A stretch of 21,671 nucleotides of DNA, taken from a virus. The stretch spans positions 1-21,671 of IMG/VR virus record IMGVR_UViG_3300009176_000084, one strand, 5' to 3'. The translations under genes were made by a program, and so were the position numbers. Positions 1 to 6,678 of this stretch are shown piece by piece; position 1 is the first letter of the stretch, and every line of letters starts with the position of its first letter. The notes under the pieces are model-generated. The model was not told the origin of the DNA. It saw nothing but the letters and a program-made list of their open reading frames with translations, and searched no databases.

Positions 1-72
1 CACTTTTTCGCACCGTGTCCCATTGGGCGAATTTGCGAACTAGCACAACAATTTGAGAGGGGAAAGCGAATT
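1..72. other. Leader of the small terminase gene, possible end of an upstream gene
   Basis: No complete gene is visible. A frame starting at base 2 is open from the window edge to a TAG at 41-43 and could be the last dozen codons of an upstream gene, but nothing in so short a tail identifies it. The frame of the terminase gene is also open to the edge. A purine-rich Shine-Dalgarno stretch (GAGAGGGGAAAG, 55-66) lies just before the ATG at 73 and fixes that start. Confidence 0.4.
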
Positions 73-540
73 ATGGCCGCACGCGGAAACAAGGGAAAGC
101 CGACCATCTTAAAACTGGTTTCGGGCACTGCGCGCGCGGATCGGATGCTACCGAACCAACCCGATGCACGCGGCGAGATTGGCGACGCACCGGGGCACTT
201 CAACGAACTTCAGCGGGCTTGCTGGGATGAAGCGAAGGGCACGTCCGCCGATGGATTGCTCACAGCATGCGACCGCCCGCTATTCGGCGCCTACGCGCTA
301 TCGAATGCCGCGCTGATCGCGGCGACGAAGGAATTCAACCGAACGGGAAACGCAATCCTGTTGCGAAGCGATCAGGACGACGCGCGCTTGATCGTGAATC
401 CGTACTTGAAGGACATGCGGCGAAGCATCGAGATGATTCGCCAGCTAGCCAACGAGTTCGGATTTTCCCCGGCCGCGCGGACCCGCATTTCGCTTCCGAC
501 CGGCGAAAGTCTCGACGACCCGCTAGCGAAATTTGTCTGA
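73..540 (+). CDS. terS: Phage terminase small subunit, P27 family
   Basis: This 155-residue protein is the DNA-recognition subunit of the packaging motor. It should bind the packaging site and hand the concatemer to TerL. The N-terminus (MAARGNKGKPTILKLVSGTA) has the basic, 'KPT-LK--GT' pattern of P27-type small terminases. A middle section rich in Trp, Asp and Leu follows (FNELQRACWDEAKG), then a C-terminal helical part (about residues 110-155), matching the family's usual 130-170 residues. The start at 73 is chosen from the strong GAGAGGGGAAAG ribosome site and the family-like N-terminus. TerL is the other packaging gene but lies 1.3 kb downstream, separated by three plus-strand genes, a terminator and a minus-strand gene; in most relatives the two are adjacent. 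Family assignment is by pattern recognition. Confidence 0.85.
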   Translation: MAARGNKGKPTILKLVSGTARADRMLPNQPDARGEIGDAPGHFNELQRACWDEAKGTSADGLLTACDRPLFGAYALSNAALIAATKEFNRTGNAILLRSDQDDARLIVNPYLKDMRRSIEMIRQLANEFGFSPAARTRISLPTGESLDDPLAKFV

Positions 541-551
541 AAGGAAACGTC

Positions 552-710
552 ATGATTGCTCTGATATTGATGATTCTTGCGCTAGTCGCATTCCTGATCG
601 CCGCGTTTGGCGTCGCTACTCCGCGGCTTTCGCTCGACTGGACCGCGGTCGGACTCGCCTTCGTGGGGGCGGCGTGGCTTGTGACGCACGTAACGCACGT
701 CGCGGCATAG
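552..710 (+). CDS. Small two-segment membrane protein, function unknown
   Basis: This 52-residue hydrophobic protein has two likely membrane helices, at about residues 2-21 and 29-46. The linker holds PRLSLDW. The ATG at 552 has a good ribosome site (AAAGGAAA, 539-546) starting right at the terS stop. The longer open frame that begins at 267 is rejected as a start because it would overlap terS and has no ribosome site. The next gene starts 6 bases after this stop and is also a tiny membrane protein, so the two may act together. Small phage membrane proteins can be holin-like, antiholin-like or superinfection-exclusion factors. Nothing here decides between these and no endolysin is in the window. 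Confidence 0.65.
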   Translation: MIALILMILALVAFLIAAFGVATPRLSLDWTAVGLAFVGAAWLVTHVTHVAA

Positions 711-716
711 AGGCGC

Positions 717-863
717 ATGACGCGAACATCGAAAGCCGCGCTTTCGCTGTTGCTTGCGCCGTTGGCGATAGGCGCGGCTTTCGTTCTTGTCAAATACTGG
801 TTCGTGTGGACGCCGGTCGCTGCGCTGTTGGCGGCGGTCCTGTTCATCGACAGCAAGCGATGA
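717..863 (+). CDS. Small two-segment membrane protein, function unknown
   Basis: This 48-residue protein has a short basic N-terminus (MTRTSKAA) followed by two hydrophobic stretches, at about residues 8-25 and 30-44, and ends in a basic DSKR tail. The positive-inside rule would place both ends in the cytoplasm. Its TGA overlaps the next gene's ATG (ATGA at 860-863), a typical translational-coupling arrangement. Only 6 bases separate it from the membrane gene upstream. Support comes from the packing, the coupled overlap and the membrane-protein composition; no family is recognised. Confidence 0.6.
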   Translation: MTRTSKAALSLLLAPLAIGAAFVLVKYWFVWTPVAALLAAVLFIDSKR

Positions 864-1552
864 TCCATTACCACGGGACGCCGATATCGCCGCGCGATCA
901 ACTGTTGCGCATGGGCGGGCGTCACTTTTGCATTTCGATCATTGACCCGCGCGACTTGGCGACGTGCATCCGGATCGGGCAGTCGGTCTTGCTCGACAAC
1001 GGCGCGTTTTCGCACCATACCCGCGGGACCCGGCCGGACTGGTCGGCGTTTTACAAGTGGATTGCGCCGGTACTCGGGCATCCGCATTTCGCCGTGATTC
1101 CCGACGTGATCGACGGCAACGAAGAACAGCAAGACGCCCTGCTTGCCGAATGGCCGTTTCGCCGGTCGCTCGGCGCGCCGGTATGGCATCTAAACGAAAC
1201 GCTGTCGCGGCTCCTGTCGCTGGCGGACCGTTACCCGCGCGTGTGCTTCGGATCGTCGGGCGCGTTCTGGCAAATCGACTCGCCCGCGTGGCGCCGCCGC
1301 ATGGATGAAGCGTTCAACGCGCTGGCGAAAAGCGGTCATGGCGTGCCGTGGATTCACGGCTTGCGCATGCTCGGGCAAACGGACGGCGATTGGCCGCTTG
1401 CAAGCGCCGACTCGACGAACGTCGCGCAAAGCTTCAAGCGGGATACGGGTTGCGCTGAATGCAAGGCGGCGCCGATTGACGCGAGTCAGACGCCGCTATT
1501 TTGGAATCCGCGACCGACGCAGCAAGACTTGCTCGGCGCAGTTATGAACTGA
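860..1552 (+). CDS. DpdA / tRNA-guanine transglycosylase-like protein
   Basis: This 230-residue protein shows motifs resembling the TIM-barrel transglycosylases that exchange guanine for 7-deazaguanine bases: TGT on tRNA, and DpdA on DNA in some phages and bacterial islands. In order these are LLDNGAF (44-50, at the place of the 'DSGGF' substrate loop), IPDVIDG (80-86, a strand-end Asp), WHLNET (109-114), VCFGSSG (128-134), IHGLRMLG (165-172) and ADSTNV (183-188). Two cysteines near the C-terminus (C198, C201) recall the TGT zinc site, but the full ligand set is not evident. It is much shorter than TGT (about 380), as phage DpdA-like proteins often are. No preQ0 synthesis genes (folE, queC, queD, queE) occur here, so any 7-deazaguanine would have to come from the host or from elsewhere in the genome. 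The start is fixed by the ATGA overlap with the preceding membrane gene. DNA modification against host restriction is inference; an uncharacterised phage TIM-barrel protein is the alternative. Confidence 0.5.
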   Translation: MIHYHGTPISPRDQLLRMGGRHFCISIIDPRDLATCIRIGQSVLLDNGAFSHHTRGTRPDWSAFYKWIAPVLGHPHFAVIPDVIDGNEEQQDALLAEWPFRRSLGAPVWHLNETLSRLLSLADRYPRVCFGSSGAFWQIDSPAWRRRMDEAFNALAKSGHGVPWIHGLRMLGQTDGDWPLASADSTNVAQSFKRDTGCAECKAAPIDASQTPLFWNPRPTQQDLLGAVMN

Positions 1553-1569
1553 CGGGTCCCCTCCCGTTG

Positions 1570-1613
1570 AACCGGCGTTGCTGTTCCCTCCCTTCAGCGC
1601 GCCGGTTTTTTTT
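1570..1613 (+). terminator. Rho-independent terminator after the DpdA-like gene
   Basis: An 8-bp stem AACCGGCG (1570-1577) pairs with CGCCGGTT (1600-1607). An extra inner GCTG/CAGC pairing (1580-1583 with 1595-1598) continues the helix across a small bulge. A run of eight T follows (1606-1613), partly within the stem. It lies 17 bases after the stop of the DpdA-like gene. Its right half and T-run lie inside the 3' end of the minus-strand HTH gene. Confidence 0.85.
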
Positions 1614-1836
1614 CGCCGCCGCGCGCCCGACACTCGAAATCCGGATGAAGCCCCGTCATCAAAAGGAAATATTGCCAGCGCGTCGCGTCGATGCGCCGGG
1701 CGCCGGTTTCATATTCGCACCATCGAGGCGGGCCGGACAGCAACGCGATCCGCGCGCAGTCCGCTTGCGTGAGGGCGGCGGCGGCGCGGGCGCTGCGCAC
1801 GTCGTCGGGGGAAGGGTTCGAGGTCGGGAACGTCAT
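1594..1836 (-). CDS. Small helix-turn-helix (XRE-like) DNA-binding protein
   Basis: This 80-residue protein has a single helix-turn-helix core at about residues 10-60: SPDDVRSARAAAALTQADCA, a recognition-helix region around RWCEYETGARRID, and TRWQYFLLMTGLHP. The '-R-AR---LTQ-' opening and 'W--YE-G-R' continuation are characteristic of small XRE/Cro-type phage regulators. The ATG at 1836 is preferred over an upstream in-frame ATG at 1926, because the HTH domain begins soon after it and the longer form would overlap terL. The ribosome site is weak. It is convergent with the DpdA-like gene and divergent from terL, with 22 bases between starts. A TATATT on the minus strand (1875-1880, inside terL) could be its -10 box, though no good -35 was seen. 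It may control terL or the upstream segment; the target is unknown. Confidence 0.7.
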   Translation of the reverse strand: MTFPTSNPSPDDVRSARAAAALTQADCARIALLSGPPRWCEYETGARRIDATRWQYFLLMTGLHPDFECRARGGEKKPAR

Positions 1837-1858
1837 CTTGCGCAAAGCGTAAGGCAAT

Positions 1859-3565
1859 ATGGGGCGACCGCGCAAATATAACGATCCCGTGACCCGGTAC
1901 GCCCGCGATGTGCTGGCGCAATCCATCGTCGCCGGGCCGCACGTGCGCGATGCGTGTCGGCGGCATTTGTCCGACTTGGAACTCGCGACCGCGCGCGGAT
2001 GGCGGTTCGACGTGGAAAAGGTCGACCGGGCGCTATCCTTTTTTCCGGCGATCCTTCGCCTAAACGGCGGCGAATTCGAGGGCGCGGCGTTCGCGCTCGC
2101 GCCGTTTCAGGAATTCATTGTCGGCAGTGTGTTCGGATGGGTTGATACCGAAGGACGGCGCCGCTTCCGCGTTTGTTATGTGGAAACCGGCAAGGGCAAC
2201 GGCAAGTCGCCGCTTGCCGCCGGGATTGGGCATTACATGCTCATTGCCGATCAGGAACCGCGCGCCGAAGTCTACGCGGCGGCGACGAAAAAAGATCAGG
2301 CGATGATTCTATTTCGCGACGCGGTCGCCATGGTGCAACTGTCCCCGTCGCTGTCATCGCGCATCACGCCGATAGGCGGGCAGAATTGCTGGAATCTCGT
2401 TTACGGGGGATCTTTTTTCCGGGCGATATCGAGCGATGACGGCCAGTCCGGCCCGCGTCCGCACTGCGCGCTGATCGACGAGATACACGAACACAAGGAC
2501 GACGTCGTCATCGAAATGTTGCGCGCCGGATTCAAGGGGCGCCGTCAACCGCTGTTGTTCATGATTACGAACAGCGGAAGCGACCGCCAGTCCGTGTGCT
2601 TTCGGTATCACGAACGCGCCGTCAACATTGCCGCGGGCGCGCTGCAAGACGACCGTTTCTTTTCCTACGTGTGCGCGGTCGACAAGGACGACAAGCCGTT
2701 ACAGGATGAATCATGCTGGCCGAAAGCCAATCCGAACTTGGACGTCACGATAGATCACGACTATTTGCGCGACCAAGTCCGCGAAGCGTTGCAGATGCCA
2801 GCAAAGGAAGCGACCGTCCGCCGGTTGCACTTTTGCGAGTGGACCGAAAGCGCGAACCCTTGGATATCCCCGGAAGTGTGGCAAGCGGCGCTGCGCAAGT
2901 TCGACCCCGAAGAATTGCTGACCGGGACAATCCATCTCGGGATCGACCTGTCCGTCGTCACGGACTTGACCGCAATCGCCATCGTGCAACGCCGCGTCGA
3001 CGAACTCGGCGTCACGCGTTACCGCGCCGCGGTCGAGTTCTTCGCGCCCGCCGAGGGCGTCGTCGAGCGATCCGCGCGCGACCGCGTGCCGTTCGATCAG
3101 TGGATACGCGAAGGGCATTTGAAAACGACGCCGGGCGCCGATATCAAGTATTCGTTTCTCGCGCAACGGCTCGGGGAAATCCGCGCGCGCGCGCACATCT
3201 CGCAAGCCGCGTTCGACCGCTATCGAATCCGCGAACTGAAAAAGGAACTCGAAGACCAAGGTATATGGATAACGATGGTCGAGCATCCGCAAGGCACGCT
3301 GCGATCCACGGAAACGGACCTTTACATGCCGCTGTCAATCGAGATACTCGAATCGGCGTTGCTCGAAAAGCGCATCGAGATTTGCGAAAATCCCGTCCTG
3401 ACGTGGAACGCGGCGTCCGCGATGACCGAAGCCGACCGGCAACTAAATCGCGTGTTCACGAAGCGCAAGTCGACCGGGCGCATCGACGGCGTCGTCGCGC
3501 TGGCGATGGCGGTCGGCGCGGCCGAAACAGCGAAGCCGCGCTTACCGATGATCGAAGTTATCTAG
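1859..3565 (+). CDS. terL: Phage terminase large subunit (Terminase_1 / HK97-like)
   Basis: This 568-residue ATPase-nuclease drives DNA into the prohead through the portal and cuts the concatemer. The N-terminal ATPase has a deviant Walker A, ETGKGNGKS (109-117), a Walker B, ALIDE (204-208, with D207 and E208), and a coupling motif, MITNSGS (235-241). The C-terminal RNase H-like nuclease shows the expected acidic residues: LGIDLS (D363, with D369 close by), AFDRYR (D453) and GRIDGVVALAMA (D543). Length is normal for the group and no lesion is seen. The ATG at 1859 has a modest AAGG ribosome site. It overlaps the convergent minus-strand gene by 8 bases at its 3' end. With a terminator upstream and an antisense HTH gene in between, it must either have its own promoter or depend on read-through. 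Confidence 0.95.
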   Translation: MGRPRKYNDPVTRYARDVLAQSIVAGPHVRDACRRHLSDLELATARGWRFDVEKVDRALSFFPAILRLNGGEFEGAAFALAPFQEFIVGSVFGWVDTEGRRRFRVCYVETGKGNGKSPLAAGIGHYMLIADQEPRAEVYAAATKKDQAMILFRDAVAMVQLSPSLSSRITPIGGQNCWNLVYGGSFFRAISSDDGQSGPRPHCALIDEIHEHKDDVVIEMLRAGFKGRRQPLLFMITNSGSDRQSVCFRYHERAVNIAAGALQDDRFFSYVCAVDKDDKPLQDESCWPKANPNLDVTIDHDYLRDQVREALQMPAKEATVRRLHFCEWTESANPWISPEVWQAALRKFDPEELLTGTIHLGIDLSVVTDLTAIAIVQRRVDELGVTRYRAAVEFFAPAEGVVERSARDRVPFDQWIREGHLKTTPGADIKYSFLAQRLGEIRARAHISQAAFDRYRIRELKKELEDQGIWITMVEHPQGTLRSTETDLYMPLSIEILESALLEKRIEICENPVLTWNAASAMTEADRQLNRVFTKRKSTGRIDGVVALAMAVGAAETAKPRLPMIEVI

Positions 3566-3956
3566 GACCCTTGCCGGGCATGACGCCGCCTTCGGGCGTC
3601 ACGTGCCACGGTTGACCCCACAAATTCAACAACACTTTGACGGCTTCGCGATTGATCGGACGATTTCGCAGCGCGCGCGGATTCATTAGCCGCACGGTCT
3701 GCGGCTCGATATCGAACAGCGAATAGAATTCCTTGCGCATGTAGGTCTTGCCCGAGGCCGTCGAGACGACAACCCCGCCGCGTTCAAGCCACGCGTGCAA
3801 GTGGCGGTGGTCGTTGTAGGGATTGGGACCCATGACGCCGACCGCGATGCGCCATCCCGGATCGCTCACGCGAAGCTTTCCCCATGCGTCGATTGCCTGA
3901 TGAAAACAACCGCCCAAACCCGGGGCGGTTGCGACGTAACGGGCGAACTCGATCAT
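3558..3956 (-). CDS. Transglutaminase/papain-like fold protein, function unknown
   Basis: This 132-residue protein has GGCFHQA near the N-terminus (C17) and HRHLHAWLE (H54, 50s region), followed by GVVVSTASGK and KEFYSLFDI. The spacing of an early Cys in a helix and a later HAW-E before a beta strand resembles transglutaminase-like Cys-His-Asp folds. At the place where such proteins usually carry the third-residue Asp ('vvD') this one has Ser/Thr (S65-T66), so catalysis is doubtful or uses another residue. The ATG at 3956 has a clear AAGGTG ribosome site (3965-3970, read on the minus strand) and overlaps the stop of the preceding minus gene as ATGA. Its 3' end runs 8 bases into terL. A phage accessory gene (moron) is the likely status; its target is unknown. 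The fold assignment is a pattern-level inference. Confidence 0.55.
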   Translation of the reverse strand: MIEFARYVATAPGLGGCFHQAIDAWGKLRVSDPGWRIAVGVMGPNPYNDHRHLHAWLERGGVVVSTASGKTYMRKEFYSLFDIEPQTVRLMNPRALRNRPINREAVKVLLNLWGQPWHVTPEGGVMPGKGPR

Positions 3957-4159
3957 GACTTGTTCACCTTCAACGCGTGTTCAAGCACGCGCCTTCGTTC
4001 CTGTTGCGTCAGTTCGGCAATCTCGGCAAGGCAACGGATCGCGAAGCGGCGGACCGATTCCTTGTCGAAGGTCGAGCGCCGCGGCCGTTTGATGCCGTAT
4101 TTTTTGCGCGCTTCCGGGGTCAGGTCCGCGATGTTCAATCGCGCGGCTTTCGTGGTCAT
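3953..4159 (-). CDS. Small basic protein coupled to the transglutaminase-like gene
   Basis: This 68-residue protein (MTTKAARLNIADLTPEARKK to its C-terminal ALKVNKS) is rich in Arg and Lys and mostly helical by eye, with a KYGIKRPRRSTF centre and a TQQERRRVLEHALKV helix at the end. The ATG at 4159 is chosen over the upstream in-frame start at 4213 because AAAGGAAAG sits just before it. Its TGA overlaps the ATG of the next gene downstream on the minus strand, so the two are very probably one operon with coupled translation. It could be a nucleic-acid-binding regulator or a partner of the second protein; no family is recognised. The pair interrupts the plus-strand packaging and capsid genes. Confidence 0.65.
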   Translation of the reverse strand: MTTKAARLNIADLTPEARKKYGIKRPRRSTFDKESVRRFAIRCLAEIAELTQQERRRVLEHALKVNKS

Positions 4160-4321
4160 GGTCTTTCCTTTCGTCAGTGGATTTGAATGTGCCGTTTGCG
4201 CACGTTCGCGCATTCGACAACGTCATTTTATCAAATCGACTTTTCGAAATTTCCCGAAACGAACGAACCGACAAGGACTTACCGAAATCCGCCGACTGAT
4301 TCCATTGGCGAAAAATAGTGC

Positions 4322-4349
4322 TTGACACGGGTTTAGCCGGTTTTCGGAT
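4322..4349 (+). promoter_or_regulatory. Candidate sigma-70-type promoter for the capsid gene
   Basis: A perfect -35 hexamer, TTGACA (4322-4327), is followed after 16 bases by TCGGAT (4344-4349), a 3-of-6 match to TATAAT. It lies upstream of the protease-capsid gene in an otherwise gene-poor region. The weak -10 keeps confidence low. Confidence 0.3.
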
Positions 4350-4487
4350 TTGCCGGGACAAAATGACGCCGCCGCAAAAATATTTTCGTGTGCGCTGAAT
4401 CCGTCCCGCTCTGTTTTGCCGTGTCCGTGTGCGTCCCGCGGCGTCTCACAACTGCGCCGACCTGAGCCGCCCGGGCCTTGCGCTTCG

Positions 4488-4510
4488 AAAAAAAATAGCG
4501 GACATTCCGC
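4488..4510 (-). terminator. Candidate minus-strand terminator
   Basis: Read on the minus strand, a 5-bp stem GCGGA/TCCGC (4498-4510) with a 3-base loop is followed by TA and eight T (4488-4497). It would stop antisense transcription from the capsid region before it reaches the minus-strand cassette. The stem is short and the loop tight, so this is tentative. Confidence 0.35.
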
Positions 4511-4516
4511 GCCAAC

Positions 4517-4615
4517 ATGGGAGAACGCAACCGCCCGCCGCAATTTGTGCGACGGGAAACGCCGAAGCCGACACCGCCGCCAATCGCGCCGGGGACGCCG
4601 ACTCCCAAAAAGTAA
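4517..4615 (+). CDS. Possible 32-residue proline-rich peptide
   Basis: An ATG at 4517 opens a 33-codon frame whose product is basic at the start (MGERNRPPQFVRRE) and proline-rich at the end (TPKPTPPPIAPGTPTPKK). Its codons (GAA, CCG, AAG, CGC, GCG) match the surrounding genes better than the competing longer frames do. There is no good ribosome site, it sits behind a hairpin, and the gene is too short for certainty. It may be a small head-region protein or chance. Confidence 0.25.
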   Translation: MGERNRPPQFVRRETPKPTPPPIAPGTPTPKK

Positions 4616-4664
4616 ACACGACCAAGCGGCGACGGATTGCCGGTCCGCATAGGGAAGCAAGCCT

Positions 4665-6620
4665 ATGGACCGCGCACTTTTCCCGACAGGCGACCGCTGC
4701 AAAGCGTTTTCAGTCCTTACACTGAAAACCGTCGACGCCGCGCCGAGTGCCAAGCGCCGGTTGATCGGCACCGCGACAACCCCGAAGCCCGACCGCATGG
4801 AAGACGTCGTTGCACCCGACGGCGCGCAATTCTCGTTGCCGCTTTCCTTCCTTGCGCATCACGACTCGCGCGAACCAATCGGCAATGTCGTGTCCGCGAA
4901 AGTGTCCGCCGACGGCATCACTATCGAATGCGAGATACCCAGCGAAGACGAAGTCGCCGCACAAAACGGCGCGCTTGATTACATCGAGCGGGCGTGGTCG
5001 CAAATAAAACTGAAACTTGTCCGCGGACTGTCAATCGGATTTCGTCCGCTCGAATGGGAACCGATCAAGGGAACGAACGGGTTCCTTTTCAAAAAATGGG
5101 AATGGCTTGAACTGTCGTCCGTGACGATCCCGGCGCAGTCCGAAGCCACCATCGACACGATAAAGGCACTAGCGCACGGCAGAGTCCCCGCCGCGTCCGG
5201 CACCAATGCGACCGCGCCGCGCTTGTCCCTTCCTTCCGCCGCGTCCGGCGCGATCCGCAAAAACCTTCAGGTATCAACTGCCATGAATCTATCGCCACGT
5301 ATTGAAGCGAAGCAAAACGAAATCGCAGCGCTTCGCGATCAGCATGCGACATTGGAAGCATCCTTCGCCGACCGCGATCCCAGCGAAGACGAATCCGCAC
5401 AAGTCCTTGCACTGTGCGACCGGATCGACGCCGAAGAACGGACGCTTGCAACCTTCAAGCGTTCCGAACAATCGCGCGCGCACCAAACGACCGCCGTCGT
5501 CCCCGCTTCGGGACAGCGTTCCGCGTCGATTCACACGATGCGCCCGCGCACCATTCAGCGCGCGCAAAAAGCCGACTTGATAATGAAGGCGGGAATCTGC
5601 GTCCTGCGTGGACACGCGCGCAAGGCGAACCCCTTCGATATCGCCAAGACGGACTTTGCAGGGGACGAAGAACTGGCGCTGATCGTGAAAGCCGCGGTCA
5701 ACCCCGCGGACACGGTCACGCCGGGATGGGCAAAGGAACTCGTCGGCGAACAGGTCGGCGAACTGGTCGACGTGCTGGCGCCGATTTCGGTTTATGGCGC
5801 GCTGGCATCGCGGGCGCTGCGCGTGAACTTCAGCGGCGCCGGACTGATCCGCGTGCCGTCACGTTCGAAGACGCCGAACCTTGCGGGCGTGTTTGTCGGC
5901 GAAGGCAAGCCGATTCCCGTCAAGCAGGGTCACATCGACAGCGTGAATCTGTACCCGCACAAGGCCGCTGTCATCTCGACGTTCACGCGCGAACTCGCGA
6001 TGGCGACGTCGAACCCTTCGATTGAAAAAGTGATCCGGGATGGCATTCTCGACGACACGTCGATTTATATCGACACGGCGTTGCTCGATGCCGCCGCCGC
6101 CGACTCGATCCGACCCGCCGGTTTGCTGAACGGCGTCGTGACGATCCCGTCGTCGGGCAATGCTTCGGATGACATGCAAGCGCTGTTGACGGCAATCGTT
6201 GCCGCTGGCGGCGGGCGCAGTGTGGTCGTCATCATGAACCCGATCCGCGCAATAAGCCTTGCGTTCACGACCAACGCGACCGGCGCTTTCATCTACCGCG
6301 ACGAACTCGCGCAAGACCGTTTCTTCGGCGCGTCGGTCATTCGTTCGACCAATGTTCCGCCCGGAACAATCATCGTCATGGACGCCGCAGACTTCGCGAC
6401 CGCGACGGGCGATTCGCCGGAATGGGACGTTTCCGACGTGGCAACAATCCATGAGGAAGACACGACCCCGTTGCCGATTGTCGACGCCGCGGGCGTTGCT
6501 GCGAAGCCGATCCGCTCACTGTGGCAAACGGCTTCGATTGGCATCCGGATGATTTGGCCGCTGACGTGGGCCATGCGTCGCACCGGGATGGTCGCGGCGA
6601 TGACGGACGCTGCTTGGTAA
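4665..6620 (+). CDS. Fused HK97-type prohead protease and major capsid protein
   Basis: This 651-residue fusion contains three parts. Residues about 10-180 form an S78-type prohead protease: SFLAHHDS holds the catalytic His (H66, next to D67), GLSIGF holds the nucleophile S123, and LSSVTIPAQSEA follows as in the family. A charged helical linker (about 207-270) looks like the scaffolding delta domain that the protease removes. Residues about 340-651 form an HK97-fold capsid (NPADTVTPGWAKELVGEQ, then VPSRSKTPNLAGVFVGEGKP and PAGLLNGV). AGGGAAG (4651-4657) supports the ATG at 4665. An in-frame ATG at 5283 (M207), preceded by a weak AGGT, begins exactly at the delta domain and could give a capsid-only product of 445 residues. 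A strong terminator follows. The family roles are well established; the internal start is inference. Confidence 0.93.
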   Translation: MDRALFPTGDRCKAFSVLTLKTVDAAPSAKRRLIGTATTPKPDRMEDVVAPDGAQFSLPLSFLAHHDSREPIGNVVSAKVSADGITIECEIPSEDEVAAQNGALDYIERAWSQIKLKLVRGLSIGFRPLEWEPIKGTNGFLFKKWEWLELSSVTIPAQSEATIDTIKALAHGRVPAASGTNATAPRLSLPSAASGAIRKNLQVSTAMNLSPRIEAKQNEIAALRDQHATLEASFADRDPSEDESAQVLALCDRIDAEERTLATFKRSEQSRAHQTTAVVPASGQRSASIHTMRPRTIQRAQKADLIMKAGICVLRGHARKANPFDIAKTDFAGDEELALIVKAAVNPADTVTPGWAKELVGEQVGELVDVLAPISVYGALASRALRVNFSGAGLIRVPSRSKTPNLAGVFVGEGKPIPVKQGHIDSVNLYPHKAAVISTFTRELAMATSNPSIEKVIRDGILDDTSIYIDTALLDAAAADSIRPAGLLNGVVTIPSSGNASDDMQALLTAIVAAGGGRSVVVIMNPIRAISLAFTTNATGAFIYRDELAQDRFFGASVIRSTNVPPGTIIVMDAADFATATGDSPEWDVSDVATIHEEDTTPLPIVDAAGVAAKPIRSLWQTASIGIRMIWPLTWAMRRTGMVAAMTDAAW

Positions 6621-6645
6621 AGAGTTAGACAAGAGGGCACGACGC

Positions 6646-6678
6646 ACCCGGCGCGAATGAAAGCGCGCCGGGTTTTTT
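6646..6678 (+). terminator. Strong rho-independent terminator after the capsid gene
   Basis: A perfect 10-bp stem, ACCCGGCGCG (6646-6655) with CGCGCCGGGT (6664-6673), encloses an 8-base loop and runs into six T (6673-6678). It lies 26 bases after the capsid stop and 24 bases before the next gene, so it may attenuate rather than fully end transcription, giving more capsid than neck mRNA. Confidence 0.9.

Larger units (their letters stand above)
4160..4664. other. About 500-base region without a clear gene
   Basis: This gap separates the minus-strand cassette from the capsid gene and should hold promoters in both directions. The left part (about 4205-4330) is noticeably richer in A/T than its surroundings; the minus-strand sequence there contains GATAAAAT, a possible -10 box for the cassette. 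The right part holds a perfect TTGACA, a small hairpin with an A-tract, and one short proline-rich reading frame. The longer open frames here have atypical codon use and no ribosome sites. Confidence 0.5.

Noticed and set aside
335-1189. 284-codon open frame on the minus strand across terS and the DpdA-like gene
   Set aside because: It is the antisense shadow of well-packed plus-strand genes with ribosome sites and coupled overlaps. The product is Arg/Ala-rich without family features.
3581-3601. Inverted repeat TGACGCC / GGCGTCA just after the terL stop, as a terminator
   Set aside because: No T-run follows on either strand, and it lies inside the C-terminal codons of the minus-strand gene.
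2713-3615. 300-codon plus-strand frame overlapping terL in another phase
   Set aside because: It is highly Arg-rich, and terL's nuclease motifs lie in the other frame over the same bases.
4350-4725. Two longer plus-strand open frames (4350-4652 and 4429-4725) in the gap before the capsid gene
   Set aside because: They start at TTG and GTG without ribosome sites, have atypical codons, and the second overlaps the capsid gene's start.
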